Below, piece after piece: positions 53,375 through 63,400 of a DNA stretch of 64,000 nt (position 1 is the stretch's first letter; every line of letters begins with the position of its first letter). A program made the translations under genes and the position numbers. This DNA is from an uncultured Clostridia bacterium. GTDB taxonomy: Bacteria; Bacillota; Clostridia; Oscillospirales; Acutalibacteraceae. Location: NCBI GenBank assembly GCA_947589575.1, contig CANQBM010000001.1:310001-374000 (forward strand), in the 5' to 3' direction. The notes under the pieces were generated by a model, which saw only the letters and a list, made by a program, of their open reading frames with translations, searched no databases and had not been told where the DNA came from.

Positions 53375-54291
53375 TCTGTTTCAACTCCCGTTAAAAATGA
53401 TTTATTTTCGGTAATTTCTTTGCAGCTTTTGTTTTGATTAAATGAAATTATCATCCTTTGAGCGTCTGCTTTTGAAAGCTCAAATAATTCTTCAAAGGAC
53501 TCGTTTCTTATGTCATCGCTGTAGGGCGATTTCCATTTTCTGTTTTCTATATTAGCATATTTTTTTGTTTTTTCCAAGTCCCTTGGACGCATCATTGCAG
53601 TAAATTTAAAATTACCGCTGAATGGAGCGCATACAGTTTCAAACGCCGACAGTATATTTCTTTTATATCCTTTTTTGTCAAGAGTAAGGTTTTGTATATA
53701 TTTTGTATCGAAAACCGCTGTTTCTCCCTGTTTTGAGGTCATACTTTTTCCGATTGTTTTAGGCACAACGCATTCAAGCAGCTTTCCGGTTTCGGCAATA
53801 ACATTTATGTCGTTCGTAATTGTCGATGAAGTGTCGAATTTAACAGGCTCTTTAATACCGAGTCTTTTGTTCAGAAGATAACAATCAAGTGAAAATTCAA
53901 TGGTATTGTGCGCGGTGTGATGGTTAATAATCCTGTGTGATTTTGTAATTTCATTTTGAAGAAAATACACATACGGATGGCAGTTTCTGTCTAAGGCATA
54001 GTGGAGAATAAAGCCGTAGGTATATGATTTCGCAATGTCCGGATAATCTGAAATTTTACAGTATTCACGCATATTTTCAAAAAGCAGTTCAGGGTTTGAA
54101 CGGTGTATCATTGAGCCGTATTTTAACAGAGATTTCCCCGTCATCCAAGGGAAAACTCTGTGGAAGAAAAATATGTCAGGTCCCTGGGCCCCGAGAAAAA
54201 CGGCGTCGTCATTTATTTCAAAGTCAGCCGTTTTTTTTAAAAAGGGGAGCAGTTCCTTTGCAAAGATATAGTGTGTTGAAAACGCGGGCAT
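53371..54291 (-). CDS. Zinc-dependent phospholipase C-like protein
   Basis: 306 aa. The N-terminal PAFSTHYIFAKELLP, FLGAQGPDIFFFHRVFPW, YGFILHYALDRNCHPYVYFL and HHTAHNTIEFSLDCYLLN are the His/Asp blocks of the bacterial zinc phospholipase C superfamily (PF00882). There is no signal peptide, unlike secreted clostridial alpha-toxin-type enzymes, so an intracellular role is likely. It is translationally coupled on both sides, to the pseudouridine synthase gene (TAATG) and luxS (ATGA). Confidence 0.85.
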   Translation of the reverse strand: MPAFSTHYIFAKELLPFLKKTADFEINDDAVFLGAQGPDIFFFHRVFPWMTGKSLLKYGSMIHRSNPELLFENMREYCKISDYPDIAKSYTYGFILHYALDRNCHPYVYFLQNEITKSHRIINHHTAHNTIEFSLDCYLLNKRLGIKEPVKFDTSSTITNDINVIAETGKLLECVVPKTIGKSMTSKQGETAVFDTKYIQNLTLDKKGYKRNILSAFETVCAPFSGNFKFTAMMRPRDLEKTKKYANIENRKWKSPYSDDIRNESFEELFELSKADAQRMIISFNQNKSCKEITENKSFLTGVETE

Positions 54292-55139
54292 TATATCAGT
54301 CCTTTAAAATCTTTAGGAAAATCACTGTCAATTACAGTCGGTTTTCCACTTATCGGATGATTAAAATAAATTGTTTTGCAGTGAAGCGCCTGCCTTGAGA
54401 TTTTTTCACAGTCACCACCATACATGCTGTCCCCGAGAAGAGGAAAGCCGATGTGTGAAAAGTGAACTCGTATCTGATGTGTTTTCCCTGTTTCAAGATT
54501 GATTTTTAGTAAAGTGTTTTCGCCGTTATTTTTAACAGCCTGCCAGTGAGTTACGGCTTTTTCGCCGTCATCGGAAACCGTGCGTTTAATAATGCTGTCG
54601 CTCATTCTTTTAATAGGCAGGTCGATTGTTCCGCTTCCTGTAAGTATACCCTTGCATACGGCATAATAATCTTTTTTTATTCTTCCCGCAAGCTTACAAG
54701 CCGCAAGCTCGTTTTTAGCAATGAGTACAAGTCCGCTTGTGTCCCTGTCGAGTCTGTAAACAGCGCGAAATGCAGTGTTGCTTTCCATATAACAGGAGGC
54801 TGCGTTTGCAAGCGTGTCACCCTGGTGATTTCTGCTCTCGTGTACAGGCATCATAGGGGGCTTGTTAAGGACTAAAATGTCCTCGTCGCCGAATACCTTT
54901 TTGACGTTGTTATTTGCGAGCGGGGGAGGCATTTTACCTTTACTTTCAATGGAAATTGAAAGATGGTCGCCTGCGTGGATTTTGTCAATGGATTTTACAA
55001 ATTCGCCGTTAAGTGTAATACCGTTTTCTGTCCTTTTAAGTCTTGCGAGAAGAGATGCCGACACGCCGAAATCACGCAGAAAATCCCTTATTTGCCTGTT
55101 ATTATCTTTTTCTTTAATTTCAAAATCAATAACTCTCAT
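54291..55139 (-). CDS. RluA-family pseudouridine synthase
   Basis: 282 aa. An S4-like N-terminal RNA-binding part (RQIRDFLRDFGVSASLLARL) precedes a catalytic domain with the motif YRLDRDTSGLVLIAK, whose Asp is the nucleophile, and KTHQIRVHFSHIGFPLLGD. It modifies uridines in rRNA or tRNA. The chosen ATG, MRVIDFEI, follows the usual family start, but no Shine-Dalgarno sequence is visible, only a T-run from the ilvE terminator; a frame starting 45 bases earlier would run through that hairpin. Confidence 0.88.
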   Translation of the reverse strand: MRVIDFEIKEKDNNRQIRDFLRDFGVSASLLARLKRTENGITLNGEFVKSIDKIHAGDHLSISIESKGKMPPPLANNNVKKVFGDEDILVLNKPPMMPVHESRNHQGDTLANAASCYMESNTAFRAVYRLDRDTSGLVLIAKNELAACKLAGRIKKDYYAVCKGILTGSGTIDLPIKRMSDSIIKRTVSDDGEKAVTHWQAVKNNGENTLLKINLETGKTHQIRVHFSHIGFPLLGDSMYGGDCEKISRQALHCKTIYFNHPISGKPTVIDSDFPKDFKGLI

Positions 55140-55144
55140 AAGCA

Positions 55145-55175
55145 AAAAATAACAGTCCCGAACGAGGGGACTGTT
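55145..55175 (-). terminator. Terminator of ilvE
   Basis: Minus strand AACAGTCCC / GGGACTGTT, seven-base loop, then A and six T. It lies between ilvE and the RluA gene, close to the latter's start codon. Confidence 0.87.
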
Positions 55176-55187
55176 ATAAATCATTCA

Positions 55188-56249
55188 TCAGTCAACCTTT
55201 ACTATCCATCCCATATCGTCCGGCTTTGTACCGAACTGTATACCTGTAAGTGTATCGTAAAGTCTTTGTGTAAGCTCGCCGGTTTTGAAATTATTAATTT
55301 CAACAGTTTCATTTTCGTATGTAAGACCGCCTACAGGACTGATAACAGCGGCTGTTCCCGTGCCGAATACCTCTTCAAGCTTGCCGCTCTTAGCAGCGTC
55401 CATAATGAAATCAATCGTAAATCTTGTTTCGTTTACTTTATATCCCCATGCTTTGAGAAGGTCGATACAGCTCATTCTTGTGATACCGGGAAGAACTGTT
55501 CCTACTGTCGGAGCAGTGTAAATTTCACCGTCAACCTTAAACATAATATTCATTGAGCCGACTTCCTCAACATACTTTCTCTCAACACCGTCAAGCCAGA
55601 GCACCTGAGAGTAGCCAAGCTTGTGGCCTTTTTCGGACGCTATTATAGAAGCGGCATAGTTGCCTCCGCACTTAATGTAGCCTGTGCCGCCGGGAGTAGC
55701 GCGTACATACTCATCCTCAACGTAAATTTTAACAGGGTTCATTCCCTCCTCATAGTAAGCGCCTGACGGTGAACAGATAATAATAAATTTATATTCGTCA
55801 GAAGCCTTAACACCGAGAACTGGCTCTGTCGCGATTGTAAACGGACGGATATAGAGGCTCGTCTCGGGCTCGAACGGAACCCAGTCCTTTTCAACGCTTA
55901 CAAGAGCTTTTACAGCCTGAACAAAATCGTCAACAGGTATTTCGGGAATACAAAGCCTTTGATGTGTTGACTGCATTCTTTCAGCATTCTTGTCAGGTCT
56001 GAAAAGCTGAACGTCTCCGCTCGGAGTTCTGTATGCTTTTAATCCCTCAAAGCACTCCTGCGCGTAGTGAAACACAAGCGCTGACGGGTCAAGAACTATG
56101 GGCTGATAGGGAACGATTCTTGCATTGTGCCATCCTTCGCCTGTCTTGTAATCCATAATGAACATATGGTCGGTGAAGATGTTTCCAAAGCCGAGTTTAC
56201 CCTGCGGTTTTTCCTTTGGCGTTTTTGAGAGTTCGTACTTGATTTCCAT
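55188..56249 (-). CDS. ilvE: Branched-chain amino-acid aminotransferase
   Basis: 353 aa class IV PLP aminotransferase of the long (eukaryote/Firmicute) type. FHYAQECFEGLKAYR, RLCIPEIPVDDFVQAV, the PLP-Lys region GGTGYIKCGGNYAASI, VLWLDGVERKYVEEVGSMNI and GTGTAAVISPVG are conserved. It makes or degrades Leu, Ile and Val. AAGAGGT lies ten bases before the ATG. Confidence 0.96.
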   Translation of the reverse strand: MEIKYELSKTPKEKPQGKLGFGNIFTDHMFIMDYKTGEGWHNARIVPYQPIVLDPSALVFHYAQECFEGLKAYRTPSGDVQLFRPDKNAERMQSTHQRLCIPEIPVDDFVQAVKALVSVEKDWVPFEPETSLYIRPFTIATEPVLGVKASDEYKFIIICSPSGAYYEEGMNPVKIYVEDEYVRATPGGTGYIKCGGNYAASIIASEKGHKLGYSQVLWLDGVERKYVEEVGSMNIMFKVDGEIYTAPTVGTVLPGITRMSCIDLLKAWGYKVNETRFTIDFIMDAAKSGKLEEVFGTGTAAVISPVGGLTYENETVEINNFKTGELTQRLYDTLTGIQFGTKPDDMGWIVKVD

Positions 56250-56289
56250 TTTTATATTACCTCTTTTAACAATAAAATTTACTAAATGT

Positions 56290-57147
56290 TTAAAAACTGT
56301 ATGAAGTTATAATTCCTCCGTTTGACGCGTAAAGCGAGTTAAGACCGGAAGCTTTGATAAGCTCAACTCTGCCGAAACTTACCTTCTCTGCAATTTTATC
56401 GGCAACAAGTTTTGCCCTGTCCTCACAGCATACGTATGAAATATAGAGTTTCTTGTCGCTTAAATCTCTGCCTGTAACATCCTGAGCTATTATATTTGCC
56501 ATTTTTATTAAAGCCCTGTTGATTGTTATGTCCTGACCGGCAAGTGAAATATTGCCCTCAAGAGTTCTTCTGCATACGAGCTTTACTCTTATTTTTTCGA
56601 GTACCTTTGCGGCAAGAGCAAAAAGCCTGCCGTTAGATTTTAAGGCGTCAAGACTTTCGAGGCAGAAATATAAACCTGTGTGATTAAGAATATAATCCTC
56701 AACATAAGAAATTGTTTCCTCAAAAGATTTGCCTTCCTCACAGAGATTTTTTATCTCCTGCGCAACAATTGTTTCAAGACCTGAGGTTGCAAGGGAGTTG
56801 AAAATATGAATTTTTTTGCCGTCCCTGTGTTCTTCTTCGTAAAGAACTTTACCCTGTAAAGCGCTGTTATACGTTCCGCTCAGCTTATCGGTAATTGTCA
56901 GTACGTAAACTGCATCGTAGTCGCCTTCATATGCTTTTTTAAAAGCGTCGGGAGCGGGGCAGGCGGATTTTGCCAGACCTCCGTTTGCTTTCATTCTGGC
57001 AATAAAATCGTCCTGGTCAAAATTCTCGTCATCATATATGCTGTAATCGGCAACTTCAAGAAGAAGCGGTACGATTTCAAAGTCGGTCCATTCTTTCATT
57101 TCAGATGTTAAATCACAGCAGCTGTCAACAACGATTTTACAACGCAT
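56290..57147 (-). CDS. DegV family fatty-acid-binding protein
   Basis: 285 aa. KIVVDSCCDLTSEM at the start, ACPAPDAFKKAYEGDYDAVY, LTITDKLSGTYNSAL, SLATSGLETIVAQEI and ESLDALKSNGRLFALAAKVL match DegV (PF02645), which binds one fatty acid and in Firmicutes passes it to fatty-acid kinase (FakA). No fakA gene is nearby. It has its own promoter; no terminator is clear before ilvE, so ilvE may be partly co-transcribed. Confidence 0.93.
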   Translation of the reverse strand: MRCKIVVDSCCDLTSEMKEWTDFEIVPLLLEVADYSIYDDENFDQDDFIARMKANGGLAKSACPAPDAFKKAYEGDYDAVYVLTITDKLSGTYNSALQGKVLYEEEHRDGKKIHIFNSLATSGLETIVAQEIKNLCEEGKSFEETISYVEDYILNHTGLYFCLESLDALKSNGRLFALAAKVLEKIRVKLVCRRTLEGNISLAGQDITINRALIKMANIIAQDVTGRDLSDKKLYISYVCCEDRAKLVADKIAEKVSFGRVELIKASGLNSLYASNGGIITSYSF

Positions 57148-57189
57148 ATGCTTCTTACCTTTCAGTATTAGTAGTTCATATATAAAAAT

Positions 57190-57218
57190 ATTATACTCTT
57201 TTCGGTAATTTTAGTCAA
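57190..57218 (-). promoter_or_regulatory. Promoter of the DegV gene
   Basis: Minus strand TTGACT, 17-bp spacer, TATAAT. Confidence 0.82.
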
Positions 57219-57223
57219 TAAAA

Positions 57224-57253
57224 ATAAGGCGGAATATAAAAAATCCGCCTTAT
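57224..57253 (-). terminator. Terminator of the arg operon
   Basis: Minus strand ATAAGGCGGA / TCCGCCTTAT followed by TTTTTA, just after argH. Confidence 0.87.
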
Positions 57254-57257
57254 AACT

Positions 57258-58634
57258 TTATTTGCTTATAATTTCTCTTGCCTTCGCTATCTGCTTATCG
57301 ACGCTTGCCGCGCTCGGTCCGCCCTCAACAAGTCTGCCGTTAACACAGTTTTCAAGGTTAATCGCAGTATAAACATCTTCGTCAAACAGACCGCAAACCT
57401 CTTTATATTGTTCAATCGGCAGTGTTTCAAGGGTCAATCCCCTGTCAATACATAAAGCGACAAGCTCGCCGGTAGCCTTGTAAGCGTCACGGAAAGGGAG
57501 CCCCTTTCCTACAAGGTAGTCCGCGCAGTCGGTTGCGTTAATAAATCCCTTTGCCGCGGCATTTCTCATATTTTCCTTAATAACAGTCATCGTGTCAATC
57601 ATCGGGGTAAAAGCGTTCAGGCACATTTTAACAGTATCAACAGCGTCAAATATTGCCTCCTTGTCCTCCTGCATATCCTTGTTGTATGCAAGCGCGATAC
57701 CTTTCATAACAGTAAGCAGAGCAGTCAAATCGCCGAAAACACGGCCGCTTTTTCCCCGCACAAGCTCCGCAATATCGGGATTTTTCTTTTGCGGCATAAT
57801 GCTTGAGCCGGTTGAAAAAGCGTCGTCAAGCTCAATAAACTTGAATTCCCAACTGCACCACATAATGATTTCTTCGCTGAATCTTGACAAATGAACCATT
57901 ACGATTGATAACGCCGACGCAAGCTCAATACAGAAATCTCTGTCGGACACGCCGTCAAGACTGTTTGACGAAATACCGTCAAAACCGAGCAAATCAGCGA
58001 CCGTATTTCTGTCAAGCGGATAAGTTGTACCCGCCAGCGCACCGCTTCCGAGGGGGAGGATGTTCATTCTCCGCTTAACATCTTTGAGCCTGTCCAAATC
58101 TCTGCAAAGCATTGAGCAGTATGCCATAAGGTGGTGCGCGAAAGTGATAGGCTGTGCTCTCTGTAAATGAGTGTAGCCCGGCATAATTGTGTCCTTGTTC
58201 GCCTCGGCTTTCTTGCATAAAACATCAATAAGGTCTTTGAGCTTTTTAACGATTTCGTCAATTTCCTTTTTCAGTACCATTCTTATGTCAAGGGCAACCT
58301 GGTCGTTTCTTGACCTTGCGGTGTGCAGTCTTTTTCCCGTCTGTCCGAGCCTTTCGGTAAGTTCTCCCTCAATAAAGGTATGGATGTCCTCAGCCTCCAT
58401 ATCAATATCAAGCCTGCCGTTTTTTATATCATTGAGTATTTCGCTGAGCCCCTGAACGATTTTCTCGCTCTCGCTTTTTTCTATTATTCCGACAGCGCCG
58501 AGCATAGTCGCGTGCGCGATACTGCCGTTAATATCCTCCTCAAACATTCTGCTGTCAAATTTAATAGAGGAGTTGAAATCATTAGTTTCTTTGGCAAGCT
58601 CTTTTTTAAACCTGCCTTTCCATAATTGTGCCAT
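57258..58634 (-). CDS. argH: Argininosuccinate lyase
   Basis: 458 aa. KGRFKKELAKETNDFNSSIK at the start, TARSRNDQVALDIRM, PGYTHLQRAQPITFAHHLMA, and the flexible loop signature GSSIMPQKKNPD with the catalytic Ser are all present. It releases fumarate and makes arginine. GAGGTAAGG precedes the ATG. It is downstream of argG with a hairpin between them. Confidence 0.97.
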   Translation of the reverse strand: MAQLWKGRFKKELAKETNDFNSSIKFDSRMFEEDINGSIAHATMLGAVGIIEKSESEKIVQGLSEILNDIKNGRLDIDMEAEDIHTFIEGELTERLGQTGKRLHTARSRNDQVALDIRMVLKKEIDEIVKKLKDLIDVLCKKAEANKDTIMPGYTHLQRAQPITFAHHLMAYCSMLCRDLDRLKDVKRRMNILPLGSGALAGTTYPLDRNTVADLLGFDGISSNSLDGVSDRDFCIELASALSIVMVHLSRFSEEIIMWCSWEFKFIELDDAFSTGSSIMPQKKNPDIAELVRGKSGRVFGDLTALLTVMKGIALAYNKDMQEDKEAIFDAVDTVKMCLNAFTPMIDTMTVIKENMRNAAAKGFINATDCADYLVGKGLPFRDAYKATGELVALCIDRGLTLETLPIEQYKEVCGLFDEDVYTAINLENCVNGRLVEGGPSAASVDKQIAKAREIISK

Positions 58635-58655
58635 AACCTTACCTCACACAATATT

Positions 58656-58692
58656 AAAAATATGTACAATCGGGAACCGTCCCGATTGTACA
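58656..58692 (-). terminator. Hairpin between argG and argH (partial terminator?)
   Basis: A perfect 12-bp inverted repeat GTACAATCGGGA / TCCCGATTGTAC with a four-base loop, followed on the minus strand by ATATTTTTAA. It may lower argH expression relative to argG. Confidence 0.65.
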
Positions 58693-58709
58693 AGTGTTTC
58701 AAAATTGTT

Positions 58710-59936
58710 TTATTCTTTATTCTCTCTTTCAGCGTCAAGGATAGCCTTAACCTTGAGCGGAAGACCGAAAAGATTGATAAAGCCTGCTGAATCGTTCTGG
58801 TCATAAACCTCATCGGCATCAAATGTTGCAAAGTCCTCGCTGTAAAGGCTGTACGGAGATGTAACGCCGACATTTGTTATGTTGCCTTTGTAAAGCTTAA
58901 TTCTTACATCACCCGTTACTCTCTTCTGCGTTTGTGTAACAAATGCGGAAAGAGCCTCGCGCAGAGGGGTGAACCATTGACCGTAGTAAACAACCTCGGC
59001 AAACTTTTGAGCAACAAGGAATTTGTAGTGCTGAGTTTCTCTGTCAAGACAGATTTGCTCAAGAGTTTCGTGTGCTTTGTAAAGGATTGATCCGCCGGGA
59101 GTTTCGTAAACGCCCCTGCTCTTCATGCCGACAAGCCTGTTTTCAACCATATCAACAAGACCGCATCCGTTCGCTCCGCCGAGTTCATTCAGCTTTTTAA
59201 TAAGCTCAACGCTGTTCATCTCAACGCCGTCAATGGCGGTCGGCACGCCCTTTTCAAAATGGAGCGTAAGATATGTTGGTTTGTCAGGAGCCTTTTCGGG
59301 AGAAACGCCCATTTCAAGAATTTCATCGTATTTCGGCTCGTTCGCGGGATCCTCAAGGTCAAGTCCCTCGTGGCTGAGATGCCATATGTTCTTGTCCTTT
59401 GAATAGTTTGTTTCCCTGTTTATCTTAAGAGGAATATTCATTTTTTCCGCATATTCGATTTCTTCCTCACGGCTTTTAAATTCCCATGTTCTCCAAGGGG
59501 CTATGATTTCCATTTCGGGAGCGAAAGCCTTGATAGCAAGCTCAAACCTTACCTGGTCGTTGCCCTTTCCCGTACAGCCGTGGCAGATTGCGTCAGCCCC
59601 TTCGGCCTTAGCAATCTCAACGATTCTCTTTGCAATAATAGGTCTTGCAAAAGCAGTACCCAAAAGATACTGGTTTTCATAAACGGCGCCTGCCTGAACG
59701 GTAGGAATAACGTAATTGTCAATAAATTCTTGATTAAGGTCCTCAATGTAAAGCTTTGACGCGCCTGTTTTGAGGGCTTTTTCCTCAAGTCCGTCAAGCT
59801 CTGTGCCTTGTCCGACGTTACCCGATACGGCGATTACCTCACAGTTGTTGTAGTGCTCCTTCAGCCACGGAATAATGATTGACGTGTCAAGTCCGCCCGA
59901 ATAGGCGAGGACAACCTTCTTTATCTCTTTTGCCAT
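58710..59936 (-). CDS. argG: Argininosuccinate synthase
   Basis: 408 aa. The ATP pyrophosphatase P-loop SGGLDTS (13-19) is near the start; [15 protein letters not shown] and the citrulline/aspartate-binding region [20 protein letters not shown] follow. It joins citrulline and aspartate with ATP. AAGGAG lies nine bases before the ATG. Likely regulated by an arginine repressor, given two ARG-box-like sites upstream. Confidence 0.97.
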   Translation of the reverse strand: MAKEIKKVVLAYSGGLDTSIIIPWLKEHYNNCEVIAVSGNVGQGTELDGLEEKALKTGASKLYIEDLNQEFIDNYVIPTVQAGAVYENQYLLGTAFARPIIAKRIVEIAKAEGADAICHGCTGKGNDQVRFELAIKAFAPEMEIIAPWRTWEFKSREEEIEYAEKMNIPLKINRETNYSKDKNIWHLSHEGLDLEDPANEPKYDEILEMGVSPEKAPDKPTYLTLHFEKGVPTAIDGVEMNSVELIKKLNELGGANGCGLVDMVENRLVGMKSRGVYETPGGSILYKAHETLEQICLDRETQHYKFLVAQKFAEVVYYGQWFTPLREALSAFVTQTQKRVTGDVRIKLYKGNITNVGVTSPYSLYSEDFATFDADEVYDQNDSAGFINLFGLPLKVKAILDAERENKE

Positions 59937-59968
59937 AATATATCTCCTTAAAATTTTAACTGATAACC

Positions 59969-59997
59969 ATTATAATGACACTCTTGTTCATTTTCAA
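59969..59997 (-). promoter_or_regulatory. Promoter of argG-argH
   Basis: Minus strand TTGAAA, 17-bp spacer, TATAAT. Confidence 0.82.
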
Positions 59998-60011
59998 CCT
60001 TTTTTATCAAC

Positions 60012-60029
60012 TTTGTATAAATATTCAAA
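60012..60029. promoter_or_regulatory. ARG box 1 (ArgR/AhrC site)
   Basis: TTTGTATAAATATTCAAA matches the published 18-bp ARG-box consensus TNTGNATWWWWATNCANA at every defined position. It lies just upstream of the argG -35 box. Confidence 0.7.
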
Positions 60030-60052
60030 AAATACACGATATATACAAGAAA

Positions 60053-60070
60053 ATTGTATAAAATTACAAC
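60053..60070. promoter_or_regulatory. ARG box 2 (weaker)
   Basis: ATTGTATAAAATTACAAC-type site with about 11 of 14 defined positions matching the ARG-box consensus, centred 41 bp (about four helical turns) from the first site. Confidence 0.45.
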
Positions 60071-60231
60071 GGCGATAAAGTTTAAATTGTCAGACGGTTT
60101 TTATTTGGCGCATAGGCGCATACCCGTTCCATATTAATGGTATAAAATTATATAATATATAGTACAATCCGAGCGTAACAGATTTGTAAACAAATTGTAA
60201 AATATTACCCATAATTATTTTCCAAATTCTG

Positions 60232-60260
60232 TTGACAATGAGTTTTCTGTGTGATATTAT
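60232..60260 (+). promoter_or_regulatory. Promoter of the right secreted protein gene
   Basis: TTGACA, 17-bp spacer, TATTAT. Predicted start near 60267. Confidence 0.85.
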
Positions 60261-60417
60261 GAGTTTGTATAAAATGGTTAATAGGGTTGTCTACCCTGTT
60301 GAGCCTGTTAAACGCTCTTTGTTGCGATTTTGATTCCTGTGCGCAGGCTGGTCAGAAGCGTAAATGCCATGGGTTTTATCACGATTCGGAGCATGATTTT
60401 ATAAGGAGGAAAAATAT

Positions 60418-63400
60418 ATGAAAACAAAACTATCCAAAAGAATTTTGTCTGTTTTTCTCTCAGCATTGATGGTTGTTACATCCATTCCGTTTGTAACATT
60501 TACCGCCTTTGCTGACGAGTATGATGAGCTTGAGAGCGCAATGGAAGCTTTTGACGCTAAGCTTGCCGCTGAAGGCGCAGCTTACGGCAATGTTGAACCC
60601 GCTTACGAGGCTTATGTTAACGCGCAGAAAGCGCAGGACGCTTACACTTACGGCGGAGCGACAAAGGAAACGCTGACAGCTGCCCTCAATTCGCTTAATG
60701 ATGCGATGAGTCAGATGACCGATTTTACGGGGTATAAATCGACGCTGCGTAAGGACCAGGTTACTAGTACTGACAGCGCAGACGGTGAAAATTTTGCTAA
60801 TTATTACAAAAATGTTCTTTGGGTTGAGACCGGATATGAGGCTGCACGCGGCAGTGCATCCGGCGACCGGCACGGCGCTGCATTATATTATCCGCAGGCA
60901 ACAATGTTCTATGACGGTACAAATGTAGCTCAATCCACAGTTCTTATTGATGGCTACGGTGAAGGCAGTACAGGTATAGGTACGAGCAAAACAAGAACAA
61001 TGCTTAGTGTTGCGGTAACTAACACAGACGGCATTTCTCTTACTGAAAACTGGATTGGATGCCCGGGCAATAATTTGGATATGAACTGGACGCTCCGCGG
61101 CGACTGGAATACTAACCCGAGTTATCTTTCGTATATGACAGACGGCTTGAACAACGCCGGCACTTATAATATACGCGATGGCAGAACTAACAGAGATTAC
61201 AGATTCGTCAATTTCTTAAAGTTTACCGGCACGATGGAAGCGACTGAGAATATTAAAGAAATTACTCCGAGTGTTCATGTGTATATGAACTCTTCTTCGG
61301 CATGGAAAGCGGACGATGGGGCAAGCCTTGATATTACAGGCGATACGCCTATCCGCGTCATCAATATTAAACGCCTTATTGACGCAATCGCTGAAAACGG
61401 CGGTAAGATGAAGGGTATTGACTTTGACCTTTACAGTGAGGGCGGTTTATCGGAGTTTATTACAGCGATGGACGACGCTACGGGATTTGACCCTAACACC
61501 TATTTCACAGCGTCAAATGATTATAACGCCTGTGTTGAAGGCATAACAAACGCTATTAACGCTATGAACAGCGCCTCAACCGACAAGCAGGATAACGAGG
61601 CATATCAGAATCTCCGTGCCGCTATGGACGCTAAAATGACTACATGGAATAACGGCGTAAACAGCGGTTACACAGAAGACTCATGGAGTACGTTCTATAA
61701 TGCGTATAATAATGCAAAGAGCTTTATGTCTTCACTTCCTTCCACAGGTTATGCAGATCCGCAGCGCGCGCAGGAGTTGGCTGACGCCTTGAATGCAGAA
61801 AACCCTGTAACGAATGTTTCAAAAGCCGATACATCTGCTCTTGAGGCAATCATAGACAAGTTTACCGGATTTTCAAATATCTTTACAACGGAAACTTATG
61901 ACGCGGTTTTGCAGGTTGTAAATAATGCTAAAACCGCTGTTTGGACATCTGTTGAGGATTATAAGAACGCATCTAAATCTCTTGACGATAGTGAAGAAAA
62001 TGACGGAATAATCGCTCAGCAGGTAACTTTAATTGAAGAAGCGTTAAAGACACTTCGTATTGACCCTGACACGGTTGTAGTTACCGAAAACGGCAGATAT
62101 TCTTTAAATTCGGCTGTTAAGCTTGAGGATGAGGCGGGAGATCCGCACGATTATGCAAACTACGTTGTATTTGAAACTGCTGTTAACGACGCAAGAAATT
62201 ATATTCTTCAGATGGCTGCTGAGGAGTTTACGGATTATGATACTCAGTATAATGCTTATATTGAGAAGATAAATGCTGTTGTTAAAGCGTATTATTCTCT
62301 TGAATATGCGTTTACAAACATACCTGACGGTACAATAGCTCAAACTCCTGAATATAAAAGCATTACTCAGCTTAACCACGATCCGGACGGTGGTTATAAT
62401 TACTGGTTTGACTTCCGTTATCCGTCATCCGCTATTATTTTCAGAACAACTCACGATGCAAAGACTGTAGATTACGGTGATGCGGAACTTACCTATGCTT
62501 TGACATCCGGCAGCGATGCAAATAAAGACAATAATGCTCTTGACAGTATTACAATCGAAGGCACTGCGGAAGCTGCTGCCGGTCAATTAACCAGCAATGG
62601 TATGGGTAACGGCACGCCGAAAGAATTGTCTCAAGACCAGAAAACGACATATGCCGGCTCTCTGTCTCATAACGGATTTTCGTTAACCAACTTCAGAGTA
62701 ACGGAAACAGCAAACGACACCCTTGACCATTACGGCATAGATGCAAGCGGTAACCATATCACCGAGATGGTATCGCCGACTGACGAATACACAAAGATTC
62801 TTGCGACAACAGAGGGCTTATCATCATTGAACGGCACAATTCCTCTTAAGGCTACAAAAGGCGGTGAAAACGCATCAATTAAGCTCACTTCCGATATGAA
62901 CTATGATGTGCCCGCGTCTGAAAAGCAGGAGCTTTCCGCGACGACACTGCCTACAAGCACTACTTATTCGTTGACCGGAACATATTTCGGCGCTACATTT
63001 GCATGGAGTACACAGCCGTCTTTTGCTTATGCAGGTTATGCTTATGTAACGTCAAAGACAAATGAAGAGATGCTTGCATCAACAGTAACCGTACTTGATA
63101 TCTCATATCTTATTGAACTGTGCGATAAGATTGAGGATGAGGTTGCTCCCGAAAGCCAGAAATATACCGATGACTCATGGCAGCAGTTATCACAGGCTCT
63201 CATGGAGGCTGAAGCAAGCTTAGATTACTCTACGCTCAGCGCGGCTACCATGCTCAATCGCTGCCGCGGAAGATATACTAATCTTTGGAACGCATACCAG
63301 AACCTTAAGATTAAGGACCTGAATGTTACATTCAATTATAAGGACGCTCAGGGCTCTGATACATCAAGCGTTATCACAGTTAAGTACGGTGAAACTCTCA

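Larger units (their letters stand above)
59937..60417. other. Divergent control region of argG and the right secreted protein gene
   Basis: It contains the argG promoter, two ARG-box-like palindromes, an AT-rich stretch around 60135-60180 with no evident function, and the promoter and roughly 150-nt leader of the secreted protein gene. The leader (about 60267-60417) can form GGGT/ACCC, GAGC/GCTC and CCTG/CAGG hairpins but fits no riboswitch class I know. Confidence 0.65.

Noticed and set aside
60261-60417. c-di-GMP, purine or other known riboswitch in the leader of the right surface protein
   Set aside because: A GTCTACC-like string recalls purine aptamers, but the second and third stems and the conserved loop bases are missing.
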